From the NCBI GenBank assembly GCA_027922465.2, contig BQMF02000674.1, forward strand, positions 106,355-170,354: 64,000 nucleotides of DNA, given 5' to 3'. Made by a program: the position numbers and the translations under genes. The DNA comes from Turritopsis dohrnii. Lineage: Eukaryota > Cnidaria > Hydrozoa > Anthoathecata > Oceaniidae. Numbering within the stretch: position 1 is the first letter of the stretch; the number at the start of each line of letters is the position of its first letter. Of this stretch, positions 35,482 through 46,305 are shown one piece after another. The notes beneath the pieces are model-generated. The model had not been told where the DNA came from, did not search any database, and worked only from the letters and a program-made list of their open reading frames with translations.

Positions 35482-37436
35482 CACCACCAAACCTATAAGA
35501 AGAAAATGGTTTTTCAGAAATAATGAGTAATGGCAAAACAGCGCTGTTTCTGCCAATATCAGGCGTCATCAGCACAACTAGGTTTGTACAATAGTGTAAC
35601 AACCAGTTGTGGACAGCACAACATTAACATTAACACTGACAAAGAATTAACAAAACATTGACATTGACAGAGCCACACTTTTAAGTTAAAGCAATTTAAA
35701 CAAATATTATCAAAACAAATACACAAGTCATGTCGTCAGGGATAAGGGTAAAGGTGGGGTAAGGGTAATATTCATTATAAGGCTGGGGGTAAGGGTAGTA
35801 TTTATCTTAACGCTGGGGGTAAGGGTAGTATTCATATTAAGGCTGTGGGTAATGGTAGTATTCATTATAAGGCTGGGGTAAGGATAATATTCATTATAAG
35901 GCTGGGGGTAAGGGTAGTATTCATTATAAGGCTGGGGTAAGGATAATATTTATTATAAGGCTGGGGGTAAGGGTAGTATTCATCTTAAGGCTGAGGTAAC
36001 TTATGTAGCACCTAGATTAGTGATTTAAATAATTGGATTTCTGCGAAAGCAAGAAATACATTAAAACCGGCTCTGGGTTTTTTTTTTTTCTGCTGTCCAA
36101 ACCTAGCGGTTTTTTGAAATTTCGTGCGTGCGCCTACATGGATTCATTACATCTATGCGTAAAGCCATTTTTTCGTAGCACGAAGTTTCTTCCACGAGAA
36201 ACTTCTGGCCACTGGTTGTAATTGCGGTAATACAGAAATCGAAAACTTTCTTTTCTAACATTGGTATTTGAAACTTCTATCTTTTGGTAAGCTTTCTTCT
36301 TAGTGCTTTTTTATCTTCCCATTTCCTAAATATTAGGCTTTCTGAGTACATCGGAGTAAAAGTGAGGTCTGTGTGAGGTTTGTCAGCAAGCCTCTAGCTG
36401 ATCCTAGCTGATCCTATCTTACCCTAGCTTCCTATCCTATCCTGGCTTATCCTAGATAATCCTAGCTGACCAAGCAAAGCTTTGAGGCAAACTTGAGAAA
36501 TACAAAAATTCATCGAAGTGGCTCATAATTAAACTTTTAAAAGGTAAAATTTTTAAATGCTTCGTAGCTAGCTTAGGTAGATACGTAGTTACTTTAAAAC
36601 ATAGTATTTCCGATAAATTTTTAAATTTGTTTCTTATATTTTTTTCGAAAAAGTTTGTGTTTTTTTTCTTTCATTCTTATACATAGATTCTTTTTTAAAA
36701 AAACTGTCATATAAATCGCGTATCCATGGTTACGATTCGCACCTTTCTTTTCTTTGTATGTAATAGCTTATGTTGTTTTTAGTTAAGCCCTATTCACACT
36801 TTTTAAAAGTATTTTTGTCTTATCTATTTTTGATCTACAGTATATAATATGTTTGTTTTCAAGAAAAAACTACTTTCATTTTGATACTTAAAGTTTCATT
36901 CATTAAGCAATCGTCTCTCCACAACCATAAAAGTAGTATAAAATCTTGTTAACGTTTGTGTGTAAAGTGTTCAAAATGCTCAACAGGAAAGAGGAGCTTT
37001 AATAATTTTTGGATCTATAGTATGTGTCATTGATGCTTTCATAGATTTCTAGGGTTTCATGCTTCAGCTGGTTTTGCAGAAATCCTTATGCCTGCAAGGG
37101 CATCTTGTTCCTAAATGATGTAGAACTTATTTACTGGAGTTACTCCTTACAAAAGGTAATAATACCAATGGTTACAAGTGATGATGAAAGTTATCTGTCA
37201 ACAACAAAATCTAACCCTTCAGAAGAGCTTTTGTGGCGGCTCAAACTCGCCAGGTCAATACATGGATCATTGAATTTTGTAGCATTTCATGGGAGCATAC
37301 TTGACCTAAAGCATGCCCCACCACATCCTACCATGTATTTGATGAAAGAGGAAAATGAAAACAATGTGCATGTTGTATAGTTTCTCATTAATTTATAGGA
37401 TTCATTTCAGGAAAATTATGAAGAAAAACAGCAGTA
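35482..37436. other. Unique region with minisatellite
   Basis: No clear gene. A short frame at 37105-37380 has no recognised family. TCCTAGCTGA-type short repeats occur at 36400-36470. Confidence 0.35.
35740..35998. repeat. Minisatellite of about 31 bp
   Basis: About eight units of GGCTGGGGGTAAGGGTAGTA plus TTCATTATAA with point differences. Confidence 0.8.
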
Positions 37437-37979
37437 TTAAATCATTTCTAAGCGTCTTTTGTCCGTTGCAAAGAGATCAATTACCTCATGTACATCAGGA
37501 ATTATGTCCTGGTGAATATAGAGTAGGGATAAACCATTTAACCTGTCATTATGCATAGCATTTCGAGTGTAATCTTTCAGCATTCGTAAAGAAGAAAATG
37601 ACCTCTCACACTCGCACGACGTTACAGGAATGGTTGCCAAGATTCTTAAAATAACATCAATGTTTGGAAACATTTTTAGATTTACTTCTTTAAGTGTCTG
37701 CGCAACAGTTTCAGGAAGAGTGCCAGAAAAATCAGTCCAATAATTTTCCCATAAGAACAACTCAGCATCTAAACTTAAAGGGCTAGGAATGTCTGATTGG
37801 TAAAAGCTGGAAAATGTTTTAAATTTTACTTTCCAATCAGCATTACCATGATGAATAATGCTAATCATTTTAGCTGGGACAATACATAAACCGATGTAAA
37901 CAGTCACAGCAGATTTGATTTTACCAGGTCGGTCGACCAATCTGACCACCCTTGGATCCGCCCCTGCAATGTAACGCAA
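37437..37979 (-). pseudogene. C-terminal fragment of hAT-family transposase
   Basis: 180 codons carrying the hAT dimerization signature: ATIPVTSCECERSFSSLRML then YTRNAMHNDRLNGLSLLYIH. No N-terminal or DDE part upstream; the frame runs into duplicated block L at its 5' side, so the gene is truncated. Also similar to the hAT-derived tail of THAP-type host genes. Confidence 0.7.
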
Positions 37980-39098
37980 AATGACTTTGTCGAAGCTGTT
38001 ACCAACATCAAGCGAGAAAACATTTTGTCGATGAATGAACAGCCCTCATCTAAAGCCATAAATTTTGTATACCTTGTAATCTCTATTATTTGTATAGAAT
38101 CTTACTTTATATTCTGATAAATGAAAAGAAAAAAACAAACAAAAAAAAAATGGTTGAAAGCATCAACAAATCAGAACAAAGTTGTGCAACAAAAATAATT
38201 TTATTGGAAAATCAAGCTTAAAGGGACCCACAGGGTGAATGAAGCAGTGAAAACTGGTCTTGCCCCGGACGATACCATCATATGGATGATAATGGCAGAA
38301 AAACACTAAGATTATTTACAAAAGTGTTCTCCCGTCCCGACAGAAATATTTAGGGAACGAAAGTACGACGGCAACGTGGACGACGACGTACAAGATATTC
38401 ATCTTCAATGAATCACAAAAGAGCAGAAACTATACACTTGGGTTAAGAAGTTTATTTATAATGCCTCTGAAGTTTGTTTTTGAACTTTGAGAGACAGAAT
38501 CATGAAGGAACCAAGGAAAATTTATCGGAAGTACTGCTATTCTCACGTCTTCGTTTTCAGTACGACTTCAAAATATTACTTTCACGTTGTGTGGAGAACG
38601 TGCAAATCTAATAATGTATTAGTAAAATTAAAAATATTTCCCAATAGTATAGTATGAAATGACTTCCATTCTAAAGCAAATCTATGGAGTAAAGTGAATC
38701 TTTTGTTTGCCTCATGTCGTCGTCCACGTTGCCGTCGTAGTTTCGTAAGGTCCCTATTAATCAGGCGAAATAATCAACCAACAGAGTGAGAGAGGCGAAT
38801 AATTTTCGAGTTACGATATCCGTATTAAAACTTTGGAGCTCTTAACTTCGAAGTCCATTGTTATCAATTTTTTTGTAAACTTGACATAATGTTTCATGTA
38901 AGCGCGAGCATGAAATGCAAACATTACTACCTATGTTAGGTGATTTTACGGGCTCTAATCTCGATTTCGTGCTGTTGACCAAAGTTTTTTCTTTAGCTCA
39001 TTTATGAAAGATGTATGATGTAAGAAATCTTTTAGTCTGTGATTTATGATGGAATGATCATAATCACGGATCGAAGGCTTTCACATTCATACATAGCT

Positions 39099-39129
<31 letters not shown>

Positions 39130-39611
39130 GATCATCAACTTGAAATCTACCGTCATTAATATGTCGGTTTTAATTACCGTCCATCATATTTGTTGTTTAT
39201 AAGTACTTACTCAAAAAATAACTGCGATGAAGAGCAGCTATTCCTATTAAAATAGCTTGTATATTTCTATAGAAATGCACTTCTTCCGTACAGATATTTT
39301 TCAACTAATTTGCCCACTGGGTAGTACTTACTCAAGATGGTTTCAACAGTTTGTGAGGGAGAAAGTCCTTGAGTATTTCAAGCTTCTATTTGGGTTCAGA
39401 AAGGCTGCGACTGCGACAGAAAACCCCACCAAGAACTCGATCGTAATTGCAACAAATGCATATTGATGTGTTCCGATATGAAAATGATTCCATGCCAAAC
39501 ATTTGATATATTGTTAACTACTAGGAATTTCGAAAGCAACACAAGCCTTAACTCAGGGTAAAGCATTGTGAGAACTTCAACGAAGCAATTATATCAGTGG
39601 TGAACATCAGT
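37967..39611. repeat. Duplicated block L, copy 2
   Basis: Matches 18992-20360 in direct orientation (37967-38515 and 39147-39611). It includes a complete MITE (38351-38756). Block R does not follow; the Polinton TIR starts at the next base. Confidence 0.8.
38351..38756. mobile_element. MITE with TAGGGA ends
   Basis: Inverted ends TAGGGAACGAAAGTACGACG / CGTCGTAGTTTCGTAAGGTC, each continuing into GGCAACGTGGACGACGAC. No coding capacity. Only the left end survives in L copy 1 (from 19393). Confidence 0.55.
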
Positions 39612-40050
39612 AGAGATAGTATAATGCCGATTCAAGCGCAAAAACGCGCACGCACACGCGCACGCACACTCGCACACACACGCACACACTCAGATTTTGG
39701 CGCAACCGATGACCCCATCAATCAAACCCACCCCAGCCCTTCTGCGCATGCGTCGAAAAGTGTTGACGCCAGCACTATCGTCGAAAACCATCGCAGCACT
39801 ATCGTCGAAAACCATCGAAAACTGTTGACATCAGCACTATCGTCGAAAACCGTCGAAAAGTGTTGACCTTTCGTCGAAAACCAACGAAAACTGCTGACAT
39901 CAATACTATCGTCGAAAACTGCTGACATCAGCACTATTGTTGAATACTGCTAACATACATATTGAATGAGTCAGGGAATTCCCTGACTCATGCGTCAGTT
40001 CTGTCCACTCGTAAAAAATTTCCAAGTTGAAAAAGTCTATATAATAAAGG
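39612..40050. repeat. Polinton left terminal inverted repeat
   Basis: Inverted match to 56391-56835. From the outside in: AGAGATAGTATAATG, a CA/CG-rich stretch (GCACGCACACGC), the word TTCTGCGCATGCGTCGAAAA, tandem TATCGTCGAAAACTGCTGAC-type repeats, an AP-1/kappaB palindrome, and CGTAAAAAATTTCCAAGTTG leading into TATATAATAAAGGATG. Repeat number differs between the two ends. Confidence 0.9.
39967..39990. promoter_or_regulatory. AP-1 / kappaB / AP-1 palindrome, left TIR
   Basis: TGAGTCA (39967-39973), GGGAATTCCC (39974-39983) and TGACTCA (39984-39990) abut to form a perfect 24-bp palindrome. TGAGTCA/TGACTCA is the AP-1 (TRE) consensus and GGGAATTCCC fits the NF-kappaB consensus. It lies 61 bp upstream of the polymerase start codon. 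Binding is inferred from motif identity only. Confidence 0.5.
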
Positions 40051-42519
40051 ATGTTGAATAACAAAACAGTTCGAGAATTGAGAACCCAAGCAAAAGAGCG
40101 TGGCTTTAAAGGGTACTATAAGCTTAGGAAGGCTGACCTCATCAATTTATTAGATGCTCCAGTAAGACCACCTAGGAGAGCTGAAGTAAGGAAACCTCTT
40201 AGACAAGTCACTATACTCCCAAAACCTGAATACATGGATATTTTTGAGCTTGAAGAGATGATGAAGAACCGATCAGTTGTAAAATCTAAACTCAACGAAT
40301 GGTATGACTGGCTTGTGAGTTATGTACCAAAGTCAATTAAAGAGCCTATACAGAACGCTTTCTCTAAAGCAAAAAGTGATATTTTAAAGTTGTACAACAA
40401 TACAAAGGGAAAGCTTGGGTTAAAAAGTATGGTTGAAGAACAGGCGATGGAAGACACCAACAACACAAGTATGAGTGATGATTTTATACCTATGAAGCAT
40501 AAGCATGCACTACATAAAACTTTCCGAAGCTTTCGTATAGCTGGTATAGCAAAAGCTGATGTTGATGGATACTTCACACTAGTGAGAGCAAATGTGGAGA
40601 AATTAATGGAAGAGCAGGTTGAGGACATGGGGTCTGCTAAAGTACAACTTTCTCTATGGATCATGTGGAAGAAGCGAGAGAAGCTTTTAATTCAACTTGA
40701 AGATGGAGATAAATATGGATATATAAGGATAGAGAAAGCTTTTAACAGCTTAATGATGAGAGTGTTCCAAGGTAGTGACATGAAAGAGATATTGGATGAG
40801 ATGTTTGCATATATCAAAACCCAAGTAGAGCATCCTGCATTACCAGAAAGCGGCTTCACCATCGATCACATCATGCACCTGGACGTAGACTTTCACAAGC
40901 TGCAGCTGATGAGAGGATCTTCATACATCAAACTACCATCCTGGATAGCGTCGAAAAAGGCAATCATCAACCCTAAAAACGATGATGAAGAATGCTTCAA
41001 GTGGGCTGTAATAGCAGCACTACATCATGAAGAGATTGGAAAAGATCCACAACGCATTTCAAAACTACAGACGTATGAGAATGAGTACAACTGGGATGGT
41101 TTAGAATTTCCTGTAGCAATAGACAAGATAGGAAAGTTCGAGAAGAATAATCCTAACATTGGGGTGAACGTACTATATATCGAAGAAAAGTCTACAAAGA
41201 GGAGGATCAACACCACACGAGAATCTAATCGTAACATAAGCGCAAAGAAGCAAGTCAATCTGTTGATGGTATGTGATGGAGAGAAGAATCACTATACAGC
41301 CATCAAGAATCTATCAAGGTTGTTGGGTCAAGAAAACACAAATCATCAACATGCACAGTTTTTTTGCATCAACTGTCTAAATGGTTTTCACAATGTAGAG
41401 TCACGAGACAAGCACTATATCTACTGCTCTGGCAATGAACAAGTTAGAGTGGAGATGCCTGGAGAGAAGGAAAAATGGCTGTATTATAACAATGGAGAGA
41501 TGCAGTTCAGAGTACCTTTTGCTATCTATGCAGATTTCGAGAGTCTTTTAGTACCTATGAAGGAAGATGGGAGAGAGAAGAACACAAAAACACTATCGAA
41601 GCATATACCTTCAGGATGGTGTACGTACAGCAAGTTTGCGTATGGAGATGTGCAAGATCCTCTAAAAGTATACAGAGGTGAAAATTGTGTAAAGAAGTTT
41701 GTGGATCATCTGGAAGATGAAGTTAAGCGGTTGTATGCGACATTTCCAGAGCAGTCGATGATAGAACTGACGGATGTTCAGAAGCGTGATCATTGGGATG
41801 CAGAAACTTGTCACATATGTATGCTGCCATTTTCAGATCCTCAAAATCGCAAAGTCAGAGATCACTGTCACTATACAGGTTTATATCGAGGTGCCGCACA
41901 TAACAATTGCAACCTAAGATACAAGATCCCACATCATATCCCTATCATCTTTCACAACTTAAGTGGCTATGATGCACACCTCTTCATTAGAGAACTGGGG
42001 GAAAAGTACAACATGGAAGATATAGGATGCATCGCGGAAAATAGGGAAAAGTATATATCCTTCCATGTCAAAATAGCAATACCACTTGCTGGTGTTTTCA
42101 ACTCTGATGGTGCACAAGTGTACAAGAAGATCGAGCTGAGATTCATTGACAGCTGTAGATTCATGGCATCAAGTTTGGATAAATTGTCCTCTAATCTTAG
42201 CGATGAGCAGTGCAGAAATCTTCGATGGTTTTACAAGGGAGATAGCATCTTTCAGTTGATGCGCCGCAAAGGTGTATATCCATATGAGTATATGGATAGT
42301 TGGGAAAAGTTTGCTGAGAGAGAGCTACCTCCAAAAGAAGCCTTTTACAGCAAGCTGAACATGTGTGGTATAAGTGACACAGACTACGAACATGCACAAC
42401 AGGTGTGGAGAAGAGTGTCTCCAAAAGGAGACGTGACAACACTTGGAGATTACCACGATGTGTACTTGGCAACGGACGTTCTACTGTTAGCAGGAATCCT
42501 CATATGTAATGTACCTTGA
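40051..42519 (+). pseudogene. Polinton protein-primed DNA polymerase B, N-terminal and exonuclease part
   Basis: Starts at the ATG that ends the TIR (TATATAATAAAGG-ATG). Residues 5-35 form a SAP-like motif (VRELRTQAKERGFKGYYKLR). Residues near 150 carry SDDFIPMKHKHAL, shared with the gene at the other TIR. The exonuclease follows: FAIYADFESLL (Exo I, near residue 494), a CHICMLPF...DHCHYTGLYRG zinc/HNH-like insert (about 586-615), HNLSGYDAHLF (Exo II) and YLATDVLLLAG (Exo III). The frame stops at 42519, just after Exo III. It replicates the element in functional copies. Confidence 0.85.
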
Positions 42520-43717
42520 CGCAAACAACCTTTACGGTTGGGCTATGGCATCAGACTTGCCAACACATGGATTTAGATGGGTAAAAAATGTTGAGAAGTT
42601 CACACCTGAAGGTATTGCGAAGTTAGTTAAGAAGAATGAGTATGGCTATCTGCTGGAGGTGGATATCGAGTATCCAAAGAGGCTACATGATGCTCATAAT
42701 AGTTTACCATTTCTACCTGAGAGAATGACGCTTGCAAAGGTGGAAAAACTCGTACCAAATCTCCACAACAAGCATGAGTATGTCATAGATATAAGAGCGC
42801 TACATCAAGCGTTGACTCATGGCTTAGTTCTGAAGAAAGTCCACCGAGTCATCAGGTATCATCAGGTTGCCTGGCTCAAGCCTTACATAAACTTAAACAC
42901 AAGACTGAGAAAAGAATCAAAGAACGACTTCGAAAAAGACTTTTTCAAGCTTATGAACAATAGCGTGTTTGGTAAGACGATGGAGAATATACGGAACCAT
43001 CGCAATATGAAGTTAGTTACGAGCGAAAAGAAGTATAAGGGATACGTCATGAAACCTAACTTTAAAAGTGGAGTTCGCTTTAGCGCAAACTTGATGGGTG
43101 TGGAGATGGGTAAGACAAGTATCAAGATGATGAAGCCTGTATACATAGGTCAGGCTATACTTGATATGAGTAAGATGTTAATGTATGAATTCCACTATGA
43201 CTACATGCAGCCGAAATATGGCAGTAAGCTGCAACTCTGCTATATGGACACTGACAGCTTCGTGTACCACATCAAGACGGAAGATTTCTATCGAGATATA
43301 GCTGAAGATGTAGAAAAGAGATTTGACACGAGTAATTATTCAGAGAAAGACAGATTATACACATTAAAGAATGAGAAGGTTATTGGTCTGATGAAGGACG
43401 AACTTGGTGGTAAGATCATGACGGAGTTTGTGGCTTTACGAGCTAAACTCTATGCATACAAGACGCTAGAGAAGGAAGACAAGCGATGCAAAGGCATGAA
43501 AAAGTGTGTGCTTAAAAAATCCATTACATTCGAAGATTATAAGAAGTGTCTAGAAGATGGAGGAAATCTATATAGAGAAATGGTAGTGCTTCAAAATAAG
43601 AAGCATCAAATGTATACACAAAAAGTGAACAAGATTGCTTTGAACAGAGACGATGATAAACGCATCATACAGACAGATTTGATCACAACGCGTGCTCGAG
43701 GATTCATAAATTCATAA
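42509..43717 (+). pseudogene. Polinton protein-primed DNA polymerase B, polymerase domain
   Basis: Begins at DANNLYGWAM (motif A region), then KLMNNSVFGKTMEN (motif B, near residue 147), CYMDTDSF (motif C, DTDS, near residue 246) and DELGGKIMTEF. It is in a different frame from the exonuclease part and overlaps it by 11 bp. By comparison with the family, roughly 80-100 residues between Exo III and motif A are missing, so an internal deletion plus frame change, not a simple slip, separates the halves. This copy should not make a working polymerase. Confidence 0.85.
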
Positions 43718-43847
43718 GATTCATGCTGAATAGTGAGTAATTCATGAGAAGTTTTTTCTCATGATCTCATGACGCAAATGAGGCGAAATTGTACGCTTGA
43801 GTGATTTTAAGCTATCACAAATAAGCTGAAATCATGTTTTATTAATG

Positions 43848-43915
43848 TGATGTGTAGTGTGGTGGTTACAACGTAAAACTTGTAATCTTGAGATCGCTAG
43901 TTCGATCCCCACTCG
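43848..43915 (+). ncRNA. tRNA-Thr-like segment with Pol III A and B boxes
   Basis: Box A-like TAGTGTGGTGG (43855-43865) and box B-like AGTTCGATCCC (43899-43909) with an anticodon-loop-like CTTGTAA between them resemble tRNA-Thr(UGU). The stems pair poorly, so a functional tRNA is unlikely; a SINE head or tRNA pseudogene is the better reading. Confidence 0.4.
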
Positions 43916-44080
43916 GTCTCTCATGTCCTGGTTGAAAAACTTGCATGAGTGCGCACTTCCCCGCAGTTGCGTTGGATATATCGCGGTTTGGGTAGACTTC
44001 GGTCTGGGTGATTAATCACTGTCAGGTTTCACTGGTCCACAGAGACATTCAGGTTACCGTCAAATCGATCGAAATTCAAC

Positions 44081-44207
44081 ATAAACGTCAGGGCTTGAAG
44101 GTGTTAGCATGAACCTAAACTACTATCACATGTGGCTGTCGGGATATAAACGTCAGGGCTTGAAGGTGTTAGGATGAAGCTAAACTACTATCACATGTGG
44201 CTGTCGG
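44081..44207. repeat. 65-bp tandem direct repeat
   Basis: ATAAACGTCAGGGCTTGAAG opens both units (44081 and 44146); they differ at a few positions. Confidence 0.8.
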
Positions 44208-44758
44208 TACAAAAACCTAAGGGTTCTCTAAAATAGAGTTTTCTAAAATTATCGAATTTTTCCGAGAGACACCACAAGCAGACATTGAAGTGTAAATGAA
44301 TGGTATAAAACTTAAGAGCGGAATTATTTGAAATTGTGGTGAACAGGCGACAGAGTCTGCCGGAAAGGGAAGGTCTAGTGGAGCGGCTAGATTGGAACTG
44401 GATGGTGCCGTCCGCTCCCGGTATTCACCACAAAATGTGCCAAAAGTTGTCGGGAAAAACTGTGACTAAATGTAATATACTCGAGCAGAACATGAACGGC
44501 CATTACGTGCGTAGTAGTCGGAGCTCGTAAGTAGTCACACACAAATAGTCTAAGATCTAGGGGTAGAGCTCAGAGCTGGTGGATTCGAGAAGCCAGGGTG
44601 GAGTGCCGGTTAGATCGAAGACAATGAATTAAAAACCCTCTAGGGTATCGCAACAACAACATCATCAACAACAACAAAAACCCTAGGGGGTTCTCCTAAG
44701 GGAGTTTTGTTTTCAATAATAATATAATATTCGTTTCATGTAGCTCACATGAAAGAAA

Positions 44759-45415
44759 ATGTACGAAGTAATACTACTCATCTGTTTCTGCGTTCCGACA
44801 GGACTTTGGATGTTTGTTTTCTGGAAGTGTCGTCATATAATAAATCTAGTAATGAATATCGATGGATCTATTGACGTAGTTGGTACTCCAGCAGAAGCGC
44901 AGAAAAGAGCAGAACTTATACGTGCTGTACAAAGTGGTCAACATCTTGGCGGTAAAAAACCTTGGACAGTTGAAAGAGTGAATAAGTTGCAAGACAAGAC
45001 CATCGAAAAGCTATACAAAACATACACGGAGGGGAATGAGTTCCAGCAAGAAACGCCTGATTTCAACGCTCTGATATCTAATTTGGTAGGTGTGAGAGAT
45101 GTTTCAAAGATGATGAAGGAGATCAACGGAAATCCACTCATCACTAATTCCATCACGAGTTATATGGCGGCATCTATACCTGGCGTTTCACCTATGGATG
45201 TGATAGGGTCTACTATCTACTCAAATTGTAAAACTTTTCTCGGTCCTTTGGCGCTGTTTGCGATCATTTTTAGCAATCTTGATTGGATTAAGTACGCAAA
45301 AATCGCTGAAGAGCGTCAAATAAATGAGCGAAGACGAGAAGAAGATAGTAAAATTGAAGGACCCTGGGAGAGTCGCGAGCGGGAAGAAGCTAGCAGAGTG
45401 GAACCGAAAGAATAA
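44759..45415 (+). CDS. Polinton membrane protein, function unknown
   Basis: 218 codons. An N-terminal transmembrane segment (VILLICFCVPTGLWMFVFW), a soluble middle and a second hydrophobic stretch (GPLALFAIIFSNLDW) are followed by a highly charged tail (EERQINERRREED). No family recognised. It overlaps the next gene, whose ATG is at 45324. Its place in the cluster upstream of the integrase suggests a virion or membrane role; that is inference. Confidence 0.65.
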   Translation: MYEVILLICFCVPTGLWMFVFWKCRHIINLVMNIDGSIDVVGTPAEAQKRAELIRAVQSGQHLGGKKPWTVERVNKLQDKTIEKLYKTYTEGNEFQQETPDFNALISNLVGVRDVSKMMKEINGNPLITNSITSYMAASIPGVSPMDVIGSTIYSNCKTFLGPLALFAIIFSNLDWIKYAKIAEERQINERRREEDSKIEGPWESREREEASRVEPKE

Positions 45416-45665
45416 AAAGAACTTAGAAGTACCTACGCAAGTACCTACACAAGTACCTAATCAAGTACCTAATCAAGTACCTACGCAAGTACCTACACAA
45501 GTACCTACTAAGACGTATATGATTGGGGGAGCTGGTGGTGCCATAGCTGTTTTAGCTGTGGGGTTGTTAGTCTGCTACTTCTACACACGATCTTCTACTA
45601 AGCCTTCCGCTGACACTGGCTCAAAGGTGCAAGCACAAAAACAAGATCATTTTTGCTTAATATAA
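45324..45665 (+). CDS. Small Polinton membrane protein with VPTQ repeats
   Basis: 113 codons. A charged N-terminus is followed by seven copies of the tetrapeptide VP[TN]Q/K, encoded by a 12-bp repeat (CAAGTACCTACG) at about 45425-45510, then a transmembrane helix (GGAIAVLAVGLLVCYFY) and a short tail. It overlaps the preceding gene by 92 bp, and its stop TAA directly abuts the next ATG. Unknown function; stalk-like spacer plus membrane anchor is suggested by layout. Confidence 0.65.
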   Translation: MSEDEKKIVKLKDPGRVASGKKLAEWNRKNKKNLEVPTQVPTQVPNQVPNQVPTQVPTQVPTKTYMIGGAGGAIAVLAVGLLVCYFYTRSSTKPSADTGSKVQAQKQDHFCLI

Positions 45666-45887
45666 ATGGAGAAAGAATTCATGGATAGCATGTGGCAGGC
45701 GGCACGTTTACTAGGCTACACCAGCTTGTACGCGTACGCTGGAAAAAAATTCTTCAGTGTAGGAGCTCCATCCGCAAAGCTAGATTTAGCTGATGTGGGA
45801 AAGCTTGGACTATACCTTGAGATGGCAATTTTGTCAGATGATTACGCACTCAAGCAAGGGTGGTACAAGGATAAAATTTCGGTTTAG
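45666..45887 (+). CDS. Small Polinton protein, unknown function
   Basis: 73 codons, starting immediately after the preceding stop (ATATAA-ATGG). Moderately hydrophobic N-terminal half (MWQAARLLGYTSLYAYAGKK). No family recognised. Supported by tight packing and same-strand order in the cluster. Confidence 0.55.
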   Translation: MEKEFMDSMWQAARLLGYTSLYAYAGKKFFSVGAPSAKLDLADVGKLGLYLEMAILSDDYALKQGWYKDKISV

Positions 45888-45891
45888 ATAA

Positions 45892-46302
45892 ATGGTTAGC
45901 ATCTTAATAGGAGGGGCAGTAAGTGCAGCACTATTCACGTTTGGCAACTACGCAGAGAGGGCTCTCTCTGGTGATGAGGAAGCAGCAGCAGATCGAGAAG
46001 AACGTGCTATGGCAGCCGAAAAAACGAGACAAGCACAAATGGAATGGGATCGAGAGCGCGCGACACGCCTTGACTTTATCAACAACAGACTTCGACAAGA
46101 AAATAACGCCTCTGCGTACATCTCTGATCTTGATCGAGGTATGCACGAGTACTACGAGGCAACACAACAGCGTCTCTCACCTTTACCCCCTAGGCCTGAA
46201 TTAACGGATTTTTATAACCCTTCTGAAGCTCAAAAGACTGGTGAATTGGTAGCGATCGCTGGAACTCTAGGTATTGTTGGATTTCTGCTCTACCGTATGT
46301 AA
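45892..46302 (+). CDS. Polinton membrane/coiled-coil protein, unknown function
   Basis: 136 codons. Hydrophobic N-terminus (VSILIGGAVSAALFTFG), a charged helical middle (REERAMAAEKTRQAQMEWDR), a proline-rich PLPPRPELTDFY, and a C-terminal transmembrane segment (LVAIAGTLGIVGFLLYRM). The start is preceded by TTAGATAA and the stop is 3 bp before the integrase ATG. Confidence 0.65.
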   Translation: MVSILIGGAVSAALFTFGNYAERALSGDEEAAADREERAMAAEKTRQAQMEWDRERATRLDFINNRLRQENNASAYISDLDRGMHEYYEATQQRLSPLPPRPELTDFYNPSEAQKTGELVAIAGTLGIVGFLLYRM

Positions 46303-46305
46303 TAA

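Larger units (their letters stand above)
43718..44758. other. Gene-poor 1-kb stretch inside the Polinton
   Basis: Holds a tRNA-like segment (43848-43915), a 65-bp direct repeat pair (44081-44207), imperfect hairpins around 44216-44250 and 44680-44712, and a 64-codon frame (44336-44530) of unknown meaning. It looks like a SINE-type or composite insertion rather than Polinton core. Confidence 0.45.

Noticed and set aside
43848..43915. Functional tRNA-Thr gene
   Set aside because: T-arm and acceptor stems do not pair; kept only as a tRNA-like segment.
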